Below are positions 1 to 11,363 of a DNA stretch of 64,000 bases, in pieces; position 1 is the first letter of the stretch; every line of letters begins with the position of its first letter. The stretch is from Rhodosorus marinus (lineage: Eukaryota; Rhodophyta; Stylonematophyceae; Stylonematales; Stylonemataceae). The translations under genes and the position numbers were made by a program. Location: NCBI GenBank assembly GCA_029953675.1, contig JAMWBK010000004.1:3127942-3191941 (forward strand), given 5' to 3'. The notes under the pieces are model-generated. The model saw only the letters and a program-made list of their open reading frames with translations. It did not search any database and was not told the origin of the DNA.

Positions 1-228
1 ATTCAACCCCACACGCTAAAAAAGTTGCAGCAAAGCAGGATGCTAGTGTAGTTCGATAAATAAACACTCTACAAGATAGACGACTGTGGTCGTTGCCGGA
101 CAATCGCCAAAAAAAAGTTTCATACGTGCCAAAGCGTTTTCACCCTTTGAACCAAAGTTCTGTTGGAGAGTATTGGAATTGTTTGTTCAAGAGGGTATTG
201 ATTTGGTTTGCAACGGATTTCGAGTCGT

Positions 229-264
229 AGCCGCGCCCAAATGGAATTCTTTTTGGGCGCGGCT
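229..264. repeat. Perfect 13-bp inverted repeat
   Basis: Arms at 229-241 (AGCCGCGCCCAAA) and 252-264 (its exact reverse complement) are separated by a 10-bp loop. The arms are GC-rich in an otherwise AT-leaning stretch upstream of the ABC-F gene. It could form a hairpin or be an end fragment of a small transposon. No gene is supported in bases 1-590. Confidence 0.7.
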
Positions 265-590
265 CCGGAGATTGATTTGGGATAACAGATAATAGAATTA
301 CTACTAAAAATCATATGGATACTAAGACCATTGGTGACACTATCACTGATAGTCCAACAATGCTTATTAGTGTAAACGATGTGAGGCTTCATTACAGGTG
401 AACCTCCCTATGTTCTTGCGTGAATTTGGGGGGTGGGGGAAGGGGGGGGAGAGGGCTGTTTTCAGCGGAGCTGGACTATCGTTGGAGAATTGGGATGGCG
501 TTCATTGGACAGGTTTCATTAGGAGGTAGGCAGAGAAAGGAGTTGTGTTCTTCCAGTAGACAATGGAGAGAATGGAAGTCACGAGTTCGG

Positions 591-3500
591 ATGGCTGGTG
601 AAGGAGCTACTGCTGGTTCGCAACTGATCTGGTGTGAGGTGGGCTTTGAAGATCACTTTTCGTTTTCTCTCTGCGTTTCATACCCCTGCGTTTATCGGTG
701 TATCTCCCTGACATGCCGACTCCGTTCAACTCCCGTGATCAATGGTGTAGGGTATTTCAAAATCGTACGATGGCGTTCGGGTACAAGTTGAGGACGCCGA
801 TATTGTTCTTAAGAGAGGGTCAAAGCTGGGCGTTATTGGGGTCAATGGAGCAGGGAAGAGCACGCTCCTCAACTTATTGGCAAGTACGTTAGACTTCGTT
901 GACGTCGATCTCACACGTGCTCGAACTCTTACACGCTCTGGGGGAATATTCTCGTTGTCAGGGAAGGAGATACCGGACAGCGGGGCGGTTAGCTACCGGA
1001 AAGGCCTTAGGGTGGTCATCGTGGACCAAGATCCACAGATGGATGATGACTTGACACCTCTGGTAGGCTTATACGCCATCGCGTGTTGCCTGTTTTCAAT
1101 CATTTGGCGGAAAAATCGGGACAGATTATTCCCTTGCTCCTCGGACGGCTGGCACTTTAGAGTTGATCCACTGATGCCGTATTGTTTTTGCTCTTCACTC
1201 TTTGGCTAACGCTGTTCATGATCGTTATCGATTTGCCCATCCACAACTCGGTTCTCGTGTTGTTCTGAACCAATCAGGAATGTGTATTCGCCGCGGACAA
1301 TCCTACGAACAGAGCAATACGGGACTATGAAGATGCTCTAGCAAGGCTGGATAAAAAGCAATGTGGAGAAGAGGAACTTCAAAGAGTGATGAATAACATG
1401 GATTCACTTCAAGCTTGGGACGCCGAAGCGAATGCTAGACAGGTAGCACTGGTGCAATTGCTTTTCGTCTGTCATCCTAGCTCAAGGTGTATTTCGCTAA
1501 CTTGAGCCCCGTACGCCCCCCGTGTCCTTCGTCTTTTCTTGGCATCGTATCGATTTGGACCCCAGATTTTGTCTAGACTCGGCTTGGATTTTAGGTCGCT
1601 GCGAAATCGAAAGTTTCGCTTGCTCAGTGGTGGGCAGCAGAAGAGGGTTGCGTTGGCAGCTGCCTTGGTACAGAATCCAGATGTTTTGATACTTGATGAG
1701 CCAACAAATCACTTGGACATAGATGCTATTGAGTGGCTTGAAAATGCCATAAGCGTTCCGGAGCTTACGGTTGTGTTGGTGACTCACGACAGGTCTGTTT
1801 TCCCTGCCGTTGGGACAAAAAAATTCTTCATGGATGGATTTCCACTCCATTGGCATTCCTCTGCTTGTTCTTACGTGTTCCTTGCTCAAGAGCGACTGTG
1901 TTTTCTCAAACTCTTTTATGCCGCAGATACTTCCTGGACCGTTCATGCACGGATATCATGGAGCTCTACCAAGGAAGCGTTTATAATCATAGCGGAGGGT
2001 ATGACAAATTTCTTCTGGTAAGCCGTAGTTGACTTTCCGCGAATTAGAGTGCATCAAGACTCTTCCCACTGATGCAAATGTTCTCTTTCGGACATCTCGT
2101 AGAACAAAGCTCTCAGATTGAAGGAGGAGGATCACATTGCCGAGGTTGCGTTGGGACGGCTGAGAAAAGAAGCAGAGTGGATGCGCAGACAGCCGAAAGC
2201 GCGGTCCACTAAGTCGAAGTCTCGAATTGATCAGTTCTACAGTTTGCAGTCCATGGCGAAGAAACGAACACGCCCTGGTTCTGTTGAGTTCGCCTCCAAG
2301 GTTTGATGTGGACAAGGACCGATGTGGCAAGAGTGGGAGCAGCTCTTAAATAATACCACCGTTTCTCTGGCTCGTTTTCCTGCAAAGGTGTCAAGAATGG
2401 GTAACAAAACCTTGGAGTTTATAGATTCCAACCTTGCATTCGATCAAAGGATCATAATGAAGAGCTTCAGCTATGAGTTCAAGCGGAACGATCGAATAGG
2501 CATCGTCGGTGGGAACGGTGTAGGCAAGACAACGTTCCTCCGCGTTCTAATGCAGCTCCAGAACTTGGACGCGGGTGAGGTGATAATCGGCGAGACCGTT
2601 GTTTTCGGTTACTACAACCAGGCCGGAGTTGATTTTCCTTCCAAAGTCAGGGTTTTTGACTATGTCAAGGACGTAAGTGGGGATCAAAACGGGGGACATG
2701 CGCATCGGTTTACCTCGAAGCTGAACACTTCCAGCTCATTCTTCATTCGACTTCGCGCTGAAAATCAACTCAGATTTTGTACGCCAACGACGTCCCAGAC
2801 CCGAAGCCCATAAAAGTACTCGAACAGTACGGATTCGAGACCGAGCAAATGTACACTGAAATAGATCGTTTAAGCGGTGGAGAGAAGCGGCGTCTTCAGC
2901 TCCTTGAGGTGCGTATTCCCATCGCGAGCAGTACCAGGTGCATAAAAAGTCTGCCCGCCGACACAGAACGTAGGCGTTCAGGGTTATCGGAAAAGCAAGT
3001 TATCACGGGAGCTGATTGGTTCTTTCTGTTTCGGTACTCTGTCCTCTGCTTCTAGGTGATGGCAAAGGATCCGAACTTTCTGGTTCTTGACGAAGTCACA
3101 AACGACCTCGATCTGCAAACGTTAACCTTGCTGGAGAACTTTCTCCTAGACTATAGTGGAGTGCTGGTGGTCGTGTCGCATGATCGCTTCTTTATGGACA
3201 GACTTGCGAGCCACCTGTTCATTTTTGAGGGTGATGTAAGTGTAGAGCTCAGCCTGTAGCCGAATGCAATCTGCTGCGTCACTGACAGGACAGGGAAGCT
3301 TAAGGAAGAATCGCGGTTTTGCTTGACATCTCACCAGGGAAAGATACTTGACTTCAACGGTAATTTCAGTGACTACCTAGATGTTCGTCGGGAGAAGACG
3401 GCAGAGTCGGGCAGCGCCTCGTTGAATGACGGATCAGAGTCGAATGGCAGCTCACAAGGACAGCAGATGAGGAATTCCAAGACAGCTCCGAAAAAGGTAC

Positions 3501-3929
3501 TACGGGCTTCCTGAAGCCATGCTGAAAATTTCCCTCGAGCATCCTCCATATGATTTCTGACTTGAAACCGGGAACTTAGAAAATGTCCAACAAGGAACGG
3601 AAAGAGTATGAATCCATTCTGGGGGAAATTGACAAACTAGCAGCGCGTCAAGCAGATCTCGAGTCCACTTTAGTCTCAGGAAACCTGGACTACGATCAGC
3701 TTTCAAGCAGAACAGAGGAGCTTGTGAGTTTGCAAGAATCTTCTTTCCACATTTGCGTTCGGATACAACGCATGCGTTCCGTCATCAAGTTGATGGAGCG
3801 GAGAAATTTGTTCTGAATCTCTTAACATTCGTTTTGGAAAATCCACTGCGCCTTCAGGCTTCCGTAAGCACTTCCATTGACGAAAAAACCAATAGGTGGA
3901 TGGAGCTCGAAGAAATGTATGGGTCGTAA
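591..3929 (+). CDS. ABC-F family ATPase (Uup/EttA type), 13 exons
   Basis: Exons: 591-638, 751-883, 962-1062, 1278-1442, 1566-1792, 1927-2017, 2103-2300, 2388-2672, 2774-2908, 3056-3235, 3338-3496, 3580-3723, 3858-3929. All junctions are GT-AG and phase-consistent, giving 645 aa. Two nucleotide-binding domains are visible: Walker A GVNGAGKST (res. 46-54), signature LSGGQ (169-173), Walker B VLILDEPTNHLD (189-200), H-loop VTHDR; then GGNGVGKT (362-369), LSGGE (449-453), VLDEVTNDLD. The linker (res. 256-321) has the PKARSTKSKSRID pattern typical of ABC-F proteins, and a charged C-terminal coiled coil resembles Uup. There are no membrane segments, so a ribosome-associated rather than transport role is expected for the family. 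In the second Walker B the usual DEP is DEV. In-frame ATGs at 495 and 420 allow a longer basic N-terminus, possibly an organelle presequence; I chose 591 conservatively. Confidence 0.93.
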
Positions 3930-4649
3930 CTCGACTCCGACTCTCAGAAGTTGGGGAGACTTCGGTTTTCCAACGTGCAAGAGAGCAAATTGAATTTGTG
4001 TAAGCATCCCTAATCGTGATCACAGTATTCTATATACTACGTAGCTACTACATCTAACTGGGGTTCCATTCTGGTCAACTGGCGGGCTTCAACAGCGGAG
4101 GTAAAGGGTTCAGATGCAATGCAATTATTTGAGTGATCCCCTCAAATAATCGACTACAAAATGATTAAGCACCTTCGTAACTGGCTTCCCGTTCCGTGTT
4201 GGCACTCCAAAGAAGAGGAAGTAGCAGCAACGGAATGGAATATATCTATTCTCCAAGAGCGCAGTACCTGTGCCTGACACGGTACTTCGCCGATCACTGT
4301 AGTTTGCCCCCATTGACAAGGCGAGATAAGCATGGCTAGGGCGTTTGCCTCTTCCTTCCTCTCCCTCGACTGGATAATAAATACGTGGATGCCCCGGCAA
4401 CAGCCATTGCCGCAATACATGCAAGCCCGCTTCGGCGTACAAACATAGTGTCCAGGAGTTGGCCTCGTATTGAGTATAGCAGAATCATCCTTGCGTGAAA
4501 CAAAAAAGGTGCAAAAACGGAAGCGTTGGTTGTCAGATACCGCATGTGCCACTAAGCAAAAGAGCATCTGAGCGCTGAACTGGAGCCAAGATGACGCCGA
4601 GCGCTAACATTGGCGGACGCTTGTGAACAAGGCAGCCAGCACGTTGCCC
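3930..4649. other. Intergenic, no supported gene
   Basis: Overlapping minus-strand open frames (4125-4567) show no recognisable domain, only one possible hydrophobic stretch near 4390-4440. They are in three different frames over the same bases. I see no convincing exon chain. Confidence 0.4.
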
Positions 4650-5874
4650 TCACCTGTGATAAAATACGGTCATAAGCAGAATGACAATATACTGAACAAC
4701 CAAAACAACTTTCTCCCGCCTATCTCTTGAGCTAATCATCAAGATGGGAGAAGATACTATGGCAAACCACGCGCAGCACAGCATCAGCAGTTGTACAGTT
4801 AACAACGCCACGCTGGCTTGTTGGCTGGCTATTGATAGGTCTCTCAGAGCAACGAACATATGTATACAAGCTGCTATCATCAGGATCCAAGAATTTATCA
4901 GCGCTGCTTTCGGTGTAACAATGCCACCGACTAATCGCATCATAGCGACGGTGATGATCCCCACGATGAGCAAGATCAAGGGTACCTTCACTATCATCTG
5001 TTTCAAGCCGGAAAACGAAGTTTTCAGAAAACCGCAATTTCGGCAACCGATGCTCTGACCCGCTTTAGTCGCGGAATGGGTAACAAGGTCGAGTCTTGGA
5101 TCCGTCGACTTCACACTATGTCCAGCCTTCGGACCCATCTCACCGACACTCAGTCGAGAACGGGACTATCCACTTTTCTTGTGTGCGTATCCTTACCGGG
5201 ACACGTCTTGACTCGATTGGAATCATTTCAGCAGTAGTGTTGTACGTACTGGATGCGATATCAACGGATGCAAGCAATAGGTCTGTGGTTAATGGGCTCT
5301 GAAGATAATCCCCGATTTCAACCGCCTGGTTGACGAAAATAGACTCAAGCGCTGGATTCTTTAACTGCCTGATCGCATGCATGTCGTCCTCAAGCGCATG
5401 AACGAGGGTTTGAAGCGATTTCAGGTGCTCATCGTTGCTCGCCTTCGCCGAATCCAGTTTATTCGTTTCTGCCTCCATCCGAGCCTTCAGGCTCTTCGCA
5501 TTTTCCTCAATCAGGTTTCTTTCAGTTTGCAGCTTTTCGACATGATCCTTGACCATCATTTTGTTGTTCATATTCTCCTGCACCATCCCTTGGCTCTGTA
5601 CAATCTTTTGCGCGTTCACCGCTTGCTGCTTCCTAATTTCAACAAGCTTCCCTTCCAGATCCACTACTTGCTTTTCGAGGTCAAGCAACCGGTAGTTGCT
5701 TGTCTGAAACACGGCGTCAACGGCCTGTTTCACTTTCTCGTCCTCAGTCTGAACCACTTTCATTAGCTCTTTCAAGTTCTGTTTCAAGCCTGGCAAGACA
5801 TCATCCGCATTCACACGCGCGAGTGCCAATCCGAACACAACGCCTACCACGCATAACAAAAGCGGTCTATTCAT
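4650..5874 (-). CDS. Secreted coiled-coil protein with C-terminal membrane helices (two exons)
   Basis: Proposed exons on the minus strand: 5874-5197 and about 5054-4650, 360 aa. The start at 5874 gives a clear signal peptide (MNRPLLLCVVGVVFGLALARVNA), followed by about 190 residues of Lys/Glu/Gln-rich coiled coil. The downstream part encodes a short Cys pair (CRNC) and four hydrophobic segments ending in YHR-stop. The two parts are in different frames. A good donor (GTAAGG, 5196) and several in-phase acceptors (5055, 4996, or 5166 for a very short intron) can join them, so the junction is uncertain and two separate genes remain possible. I do not recognise the family. The topology suggests a lumenal coiled coil anchored in an endomembrane. 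Confidence 0.55.
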
Positions 5875-7066
5875 TCTTCCTCCGAAGATGGGAGGGACAA
5901 CTGACCAAGGCAACATGCACATACACACCTCTACCACCCCGGTAAGATTCGCATAGCACACTTTTATCCGACAGAGCAATGAAGCTTTAGAATTCTCCCC
6001 GCTGAAAGCACGTCAGCATTCGACTGGTCGTATTTCTTGCTCCCTCTGGCTTCCCAACCACCCTTACAGAGTGGAGAACGTGCTTCGCACGCTCTTCTGC
6101 GGTATTCGTTCTGGAATCGTCGCACGACTCGCGGGCTTAGAAATATAGTGCTCACTTTGCTAGCCCTTTGAAAATCTCCAGAATCTGAAACCCGTCTTTG
6201 TGAGCAGTGGTATACAAGCATGGCATTTTACGTTTACATGGATACTGCCATTTTAGTGCAAAGCAAGGTCCCGCTAGATGTCCGCATTCCCAATGCGCGA
6301 TTTTCGGGCAGGGATCAACTGTCAATATTTCTTGGGTGGAGACTTGTTCTTCAACGAACGTTTTTAGTCTAGTTCTTGCAGGCCCACGTCACTAGGGGTT
6401 GTGCTGAATAACCTGAGGCATGCTCTTTCCTAGGTCACTGTAAAGCCACATACTTTGAACCTTATTCGGTTGCCCATAATGTGCTATTCACAATATGGGA
6501 CAGGTGTTGCGCGGAACTTAAGTCACCCCGTACCCCCCTTTGCTAACATGACTGAAATGCCGTCCATAGGCGATGCGACTCTTCGAAGAGTGCCCTTGCT
6601 AGAAAGCCCTATTCTCGTTTCAACGCAGTCTAACCTGATATGGGAGTGTAGCAGTTGTGGAGCAAATAGTTCTCCGTCCACGTCTGCAACGCTGGACCTA
6701 AGCGCGCACATTAAAATCGCTCCTCCGCAACCGTTTGATATCATTACAATCCCAGCTTGTAGCGCTCGCGTTCATATTTTAACCCTGAAGCATATGTTGC
6801 AAAGAGCTCCAAAAACTGAGGTAACCCCGGACTCCAAGAACGACAGCTGGCCAACCATGCGAGAAGCCTTGGAACCGGCCCAGCCCACTCACGCGTGTCG
6901 ATGGTTCTACGGCTTGTGCAGGACGGGAACCCAGTCGTTTATTTTGGAAGAACGAGCTCCAGCACCGGAGCAAGCAGGATACTAAGCGCGAGGATTCTTT
7001 CATTGTTTGTTGAGGGTCCAGTAAGGAAAACCTTGTCTGGTGAGGAATTTCCTTCTAGCCAGAACG
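5875..7066. other. Intergenic; one unassigned open frame
   Basis: A plus-strand open frame at 6455-6985 (176 codons) contains a WECSSCGA Cys pair but no recognised domain, no paralogue in the window and no clear splice context. I treat it as unproven. Nothing else is supported here. Confidence 0.3.
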
Positions 7067-7716
7067 ATGGGTGCGATGCTCAATTTTCCGGAGACCATGT
7101 TCGCCTATGGCATGCTTTGTGCGATAGTCGGCGGCATGGAAGTCGGTGGTAACGAAGCTGGACCATTGTACCCATTGTTTGGGCGCTTGGTGGTGGCGGC
7201 GCTATGCGTCGGTGTTTCTGCGGTAACCAGGAATACCTCACTGAAGAAAGGAGAAGAGGGCTACAAGGGGATGATGGCGGGAATTCACATCGGAATTCTC
7301 ATTCCAGTTTTGTATGCCGTGGTGAGTGCTATTAGGGCATCTACGACCGATGCCAGAAAGTAGTTCTCAGTTTACCGATACGTTAATGTCGGGTCTCTAT
7401 CAGAAGCTAAGTGGGTAGCAACTCGATTCTCTTGATTACTACTCAGGTTGCCGCGCTCAGACTCGTCTATGAATACGATCCACTGGAAAAGAGTAATCTT
7501 CTTCCTTTCCTTATTTGGGATATCGGTGTGTCAGTGCTGGCTTTTGCTTCAGCATTGTCCCAGAAGCCGAAGAAAACGAAGAGTCCACAAGCGGAGAAGC
7601 CTGCACTCGGAGCGATGACCACCAGGTCATTCTTTGGGAAGAGGACGCCAGCTGCAAGCCCAGCGCATTCAAACACGTCAGAATTTAAACCCTCGCAGGA
7701 TAAGAAGAAGGACTGA
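7067..7716 (+). CDS. Small four-helix membrane protein, unknown family (two exons)
   Basis: Exons 7067-7321 and 7447-7716 are joined by a 125-bp GT-AG intron in phase 0, giving 174 aa. The start is the ATG at 7067 (MGAMLNFPET). Four hydrophobic segments are visible: about residues 8-27, 36-58, 66-85 and 100-120. They are followed by a hydrophilic Lys/Ser/Pro-rich tail of about 50 residues ending KKKD. Gly-rich helices (IVGGMEVGG) and a KKGEEGYKG loop separate the helices. The KKKD end resembles a dilysine-type ER retrieval signal (inference). I do not recognise the family; a TMEM14-like fold was considered but the motif match is poor. Confidence 0.7.
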
Positions 7717-8168
7717 AATGGCAAGCCGCACTATTAAACTGATTTCGTTTATGTGAAGTACCCACTTGTCTTTCACAACACTGAACGAAAAGGAAGTAGA
7801 GCAGAAGTTCATAGCTTAGATCACTGCCTGGTACTGCAATCCCTCGCAAGAAGCCGCAGAGATAATCAAAATTATGAACACCTCTCGTTTCCGCAATCTT
7901 CTCTGCTGTTTCGGCAGCGCCGAACGTCGTTTCCAACCTCCCTCCCTACTTCACGTTCCGTGATTCCAAAGCTTCCAAGCTCTGACTGCTGCTTCAGCTG
8001 ATGGCATAACGAAGCGTCTACTGAACGCTGAACAGACGTGAAATCGAGGTCTCTTCACTTATTAGCCATGCTAATTATAAATTAAGAGGAAACACTCGAG
8101 TCTCTAAAATGCTGGCCGCCAAGCACGAATTCCCTGTCGTACTTATAAAGTCCACAGAGGCCGTTAGC

Positions 8169-8678
8169 TCAGTCCGTCCACTTGAAAATTGCCTCAAACC
8201 GGTCCAAGGCTCTGTTGACCCTTTTCAGCGTCTCCGAATCTCCGCGAACGTACCAGTTAAAGGATCCCAGCGCAATCAGACCTGCCCATATATTTCGAAC
8301 TTAGCAACCGGGCTAATGGCATCATAGTCCAGAAGCTAATAGCCATACGTACCAGATCCCAATGTTCGAACAGTCAACCTTCCTCCACGAGTCTGGCCGG
8401 CGGATCTTGCCGAGTACCAGAGGAAGGCACCGGCAGCAACACATGTTCCGGTTGATATTGCCCGGCAACTAAAGCAGTCGAGGCCGTGCTCATTGTTATT
8501 GTTACTAGATCGAACCTAAGCAAGGCAAATCATGTGTATTGCGGTTTGTACCTATGTCAGGCCTGGCGAATAAGCAAGTAGTTCCGGCAACTACTTTTCG
8601 TAACTTTCCTGCCCGATGTCTATACAAGATTAGAAATGCTCAAAAGCGCTCACGCTCACTTACCTTGTCACTTTCCAT
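8169..8678 (-). CDS. DMAC1/TMEM261-like small membrane protein (three exons)
   Basis: Minus-strand exons 8678-8664 (15 nt), 8515-8353 and 8281-8169 join with GT-AG introns in correct phase to give 96 aa. After an Asn-rich N-terminus comes LDCFSCRAIS leading into a Gly/Ala hydrophobic helix, then a second short helix (LIALGSFNWYV) and a basic C-terminus ending FKWTD. A CxxCR motif just before a transmembrane helix is the hallmark I associate with TMEM261/DMAC1 (DUF4536), a mitochondrial inner-membrane protein linked to complex I distal-arm assembly in animals. The family call is tentative because the protein is short. An alternative N-terminus is possible: the donor after 8829 can splice in phase to 8515. 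Confidence 0.5.
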
Positions 8679-8966
8679 TCATGCGGTCCCACCCACTTCT
8701 CTGAGAACTCTCGTGGGCATATACAACTTCTCTTCGTTTTACTGTGCTCCCGACCTCCGGTCTCTACAAAGATGTCGGCTAGCGCTCGACAGAAATGCTG
8801 GTGCGCTCGTCTCTGAACTCGCATTCACCTCTAGGTCGGGCAGTCGAAGGGACAGCCGCTCAGCAGGTTCTTGATACATCTGGGCTTCGTTCTTGAGGCT
8901 AGACAAGACTTTTTCTGACTTGGATGCTATGGAGACCGCCCGTAAAAGCAGGACGTCGCGACGCAT
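8668..8966 (-). CDS. Possible small two-exon protein, or alternative 5' exon of the neighbour
   Basis: Minus-strand exons 8966-8829 and 8763-8668 can be joined (GTGAAT donor, TTTGTAG acceptor, phase 0) into about 77 aa. It has an amphipathic, Ser/Lys/Glu-rich N-terminal half and no recognised domain. Its stop codon (8670-8668) overlaps the ATG of the DMAC1-like gene (8678-8676). That makes it more likely that one of the two models is wrong, or that 8966-8829 is an alternative first exon for that gene. Confidence 0.2.
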
Positions 8967-10068
8967 ACTACGAAGCGGTCCCGTGCGAAATATCAGGTTC
9001 TTCCAATTGCCATGAATGAATAGGATTATCCACCTCATCACGAAAGATGTGGCTTGCCAATCACACGGCTTGCGTTTCTGTTTCAGGCACGACAGCAATT
9101 TCACTCCAATGCGTGGCTGCTCAGATTGGCCACAAGCCAATTGAAGGAACTAGTACTGCGGAGCTCGAGGAGGGCAGCGCGCCCCACCCTTCTTTTTTTT
9201 GTTGGTTTTAACGGCGTAATTTCATTGGTTCAGTTCAAAAAGAGTCCGGCCAAGAAAGCATAGGAAATGCTCGTATTTCTGTTTTGCCGGCAAAGTCGAA
9301 ATCCGATAATCCGATAATCCGGCCATTCGTGAGTTCCAATAGTGTACCAATTCGAAGCCCATGTTGGAAACCACGGTTTTATATAGTTTGAGACGCTTTC
9401 AAGGTTATTTCTACCAAAAAGTGAACTCGCCATGGCGGGATATCGCAAAGTACGAACTTCGTAGGGGGTAATCCTTTTCGCACGTATATTTTGAAATTAC
9501 CGCCCGAAAATTAAGCCTATTCATATATAAACACAAGTCTGCTGATGAGTAACCCCCGATTCGCTTCGTGCTCTTGATGAAGAGTCGAAATTTGGACCGA
9601 TTCGGAGTCTTCGTCAAAAGCTCAATCAGTGGTAATTTCTTTTTTTGTATGAAAATTCGAAGGGATGGAACGAGTCATTGACCGGGTAGCTGGTTGAATA
9701 GCTGCTGGCTTGGTTTGGTGCAGCTTCGGTTCTGATGTGAAGATTTGCAAAGGTGAGGCCGGCTGCAGAGAGCTGGGGTCCTGGGGCGGCAAGATATGCT
9801 CGTAGTCGTGGACAAGCGGTGTTGTTTTGTATCTGTGCGGGATGGAGCAAATGTGAGAGCAGTTATTGTTTGAGGACACATTGAGGTTTGTGTTGCATGG
9901 TTAGCGAGTGCATATGGAATTCGAACTTTGTCTCTGAGAGTACTCTTTGAAGCGGCCTACAATTCCTTGACTATAAGGCAGATTGTTTGGGGCATTCAGA
10001 GCGCAGTTCCCTGATTTTTTTTGCGCCGTGGTCGAAGAGTTTTCAGTCTTGCGCTTCGGCAAGGAAAC
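8967..10068. other. Intergenic, no supported gene
   Basis: AT-rich stretches and short frames without domains. The minus-strand frames at 9622-9881 are overlapping and low in information content. I see nothing supportable. Confidence 0.4.
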
Positions 10069-10746
10069 ATGGTCAAGAACTTACACAGCGTGGAATTTTT
10101 CCATAGCACGTCCTTTGCTACCCAGTCAATCTTTGTCTACGGATCCTGGGATAATTTTGCCAATGGAACGTCGATGAAAGAGGAAGGCCGCACCTTGTAC
10201 AGATGCGACGTGAAAATTCCTGAGGGGGTGCATCTCTATCGATATCTGGTAGACGGGAAATGGGAGGGACCCACGTTCGGGCAGGTAAGTTTCGCATGTC
10301 GATTGCTACGAAACATTTCTCGTACTGACAGGTCCTCTCACTCTGCTTAGAGAGTTGAAAGAGGGGAGGAAATATACGGCGTGAAATTCGTTGACGGGCA
10401 GGTTCGAACCCTTAGCTATGTGAAGGAGGCTACAATACCGAACGCACGCGTTCCCTCAATGAAGCCTGCCACCCCAAAGACCACGTCCGCGCAAAGATCC
10501 CAGTCAAGCATCGCGGAAAATACCAGGTTCGAATCCCGCGTTGAGTCGTTGGCAGACATGTTCAACGCGAAAGGGGTCGAGATTGGGGAGTACTATGACG
10601 TGAAAGTAGACCGCAGACAGGCGAGGAAGAAGAACGGCGCACCGTCAAAGGTGAAGAGCGTTATGGATAAGTTCGCTTCCATATTCTCGAAGAAGAAGCA
10701 GCCCAGCTCGTTACGACCGAGCATGTACAACTATGACAATAACTGA
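10069..10746 (+). CDS. CBM48/AMPK-type glycogen-binding-like domain protein (two exons)
   Basis: Exons 10069-10284 and 10351-10746 (66-bp intron, phase 0) encode 203 aa. Residues about 8-65 have the E-set pattern of AMPK-beta/CBM48 modules: an opening beta strand, VYGSWDNF, a hydrophobic and basic middle, then GVHLYRYLVDGKWEGP. In known families this module binds glycogen or starch-like glucans. The C-terminal two thirds is basic, Ser/Lys-rich and probably disordered, with KKNGAPSKVK and a conserved-looking DKFASIFSKKK helix. No kinase-interaction or catalytic domain is visible, so it is not a complete AMPK beta subunit. It may be a glucan-targeting adaptor (inference). Confidence 0.7.
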
Positions 10747-11363
10747 ATACGCAACCAGCGTCGAAAAGTCACTTGTGCTTCGAAGCACGACCGAGCTAGC
10801 TGCTGCCCCAGAGGATATTTCTTCTTCCTTAGGGTGAGTGGTAGAGTGCGTTGGAGATCGACTTCAAATTTGAGGATCACCTGAGAGACACGGAAGGGGC
10901 TTATCAAGCAGACTTGAAGCTTCCAGGCCTGTACAACTCTCTGTATATAGTCTCACGACTTTGCACTGCCCGCATAGAGTCGAATAAAACTGATAATCGC
11001 CGAAATGATGCACATACCTAACACACTAATATCTGAAGCATTGCTGGAGCAAGCACTCCAGCAGCATGATTGATAATATTCAACTCCGAAATAGCCGCTC
11101 AGCAGTAAACCTTTGCCTTCCCCTCGACCCGCGAGAGTAATCCGTACGCTAAACGAAAACCACCCTCGACGCCGTCGATTCGTCGCCACGCGTACAGGGG
11201 AACCACCCAAAACAAGGCGATGTATGTGTGATTGCGCAACAGAGACTGGTCACGCTTCGGAATTCAAGGTAGAGCGCGTTTGCGCTTATCTGTTCGCAGA
11301 CCCTGCATGAATGGGCTCAGTGCTCTCCGACGTCTGTACCAGGTAAGTTCGGAATAAGGGCTC
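10747..11363. other. Intergenic; possible unassigned exons
   Basis: Two suggestive pieces are not assembled into genes. The first is a minus-strand segment ending at 10953 with a hydrophobic tail (LGMCIISAIISFIRLYAG). The second is a short plus-strand frame at 11307-11342 that ends at a strong donor (CAG|GTAAGT). Neither has a partner exon I can defend. Confidence 0.25.

Noticed and set aside
4125-4567. Minus-strand open frames with one hydrophobic segment
   Set aside because: Three frames overlap the same bases, none has a domain, and no splice chain is convincing.
8160-8235. tRNA-like start (GGCCGTTAGCTCAGTCCG)
   Set aside because: No matching acceptor stem or T-arm (GGTTCRA) follows at the right distance, and the bases lie over the end of the DMAC1-like coding exon.
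10526-10539. T-arm-like GGTTCGAATCCCGC
   Set aside because: It lies in frame within the CBM48-like coding exon (TRFESRVE) and no D-arm or acceptor stem is found around it.
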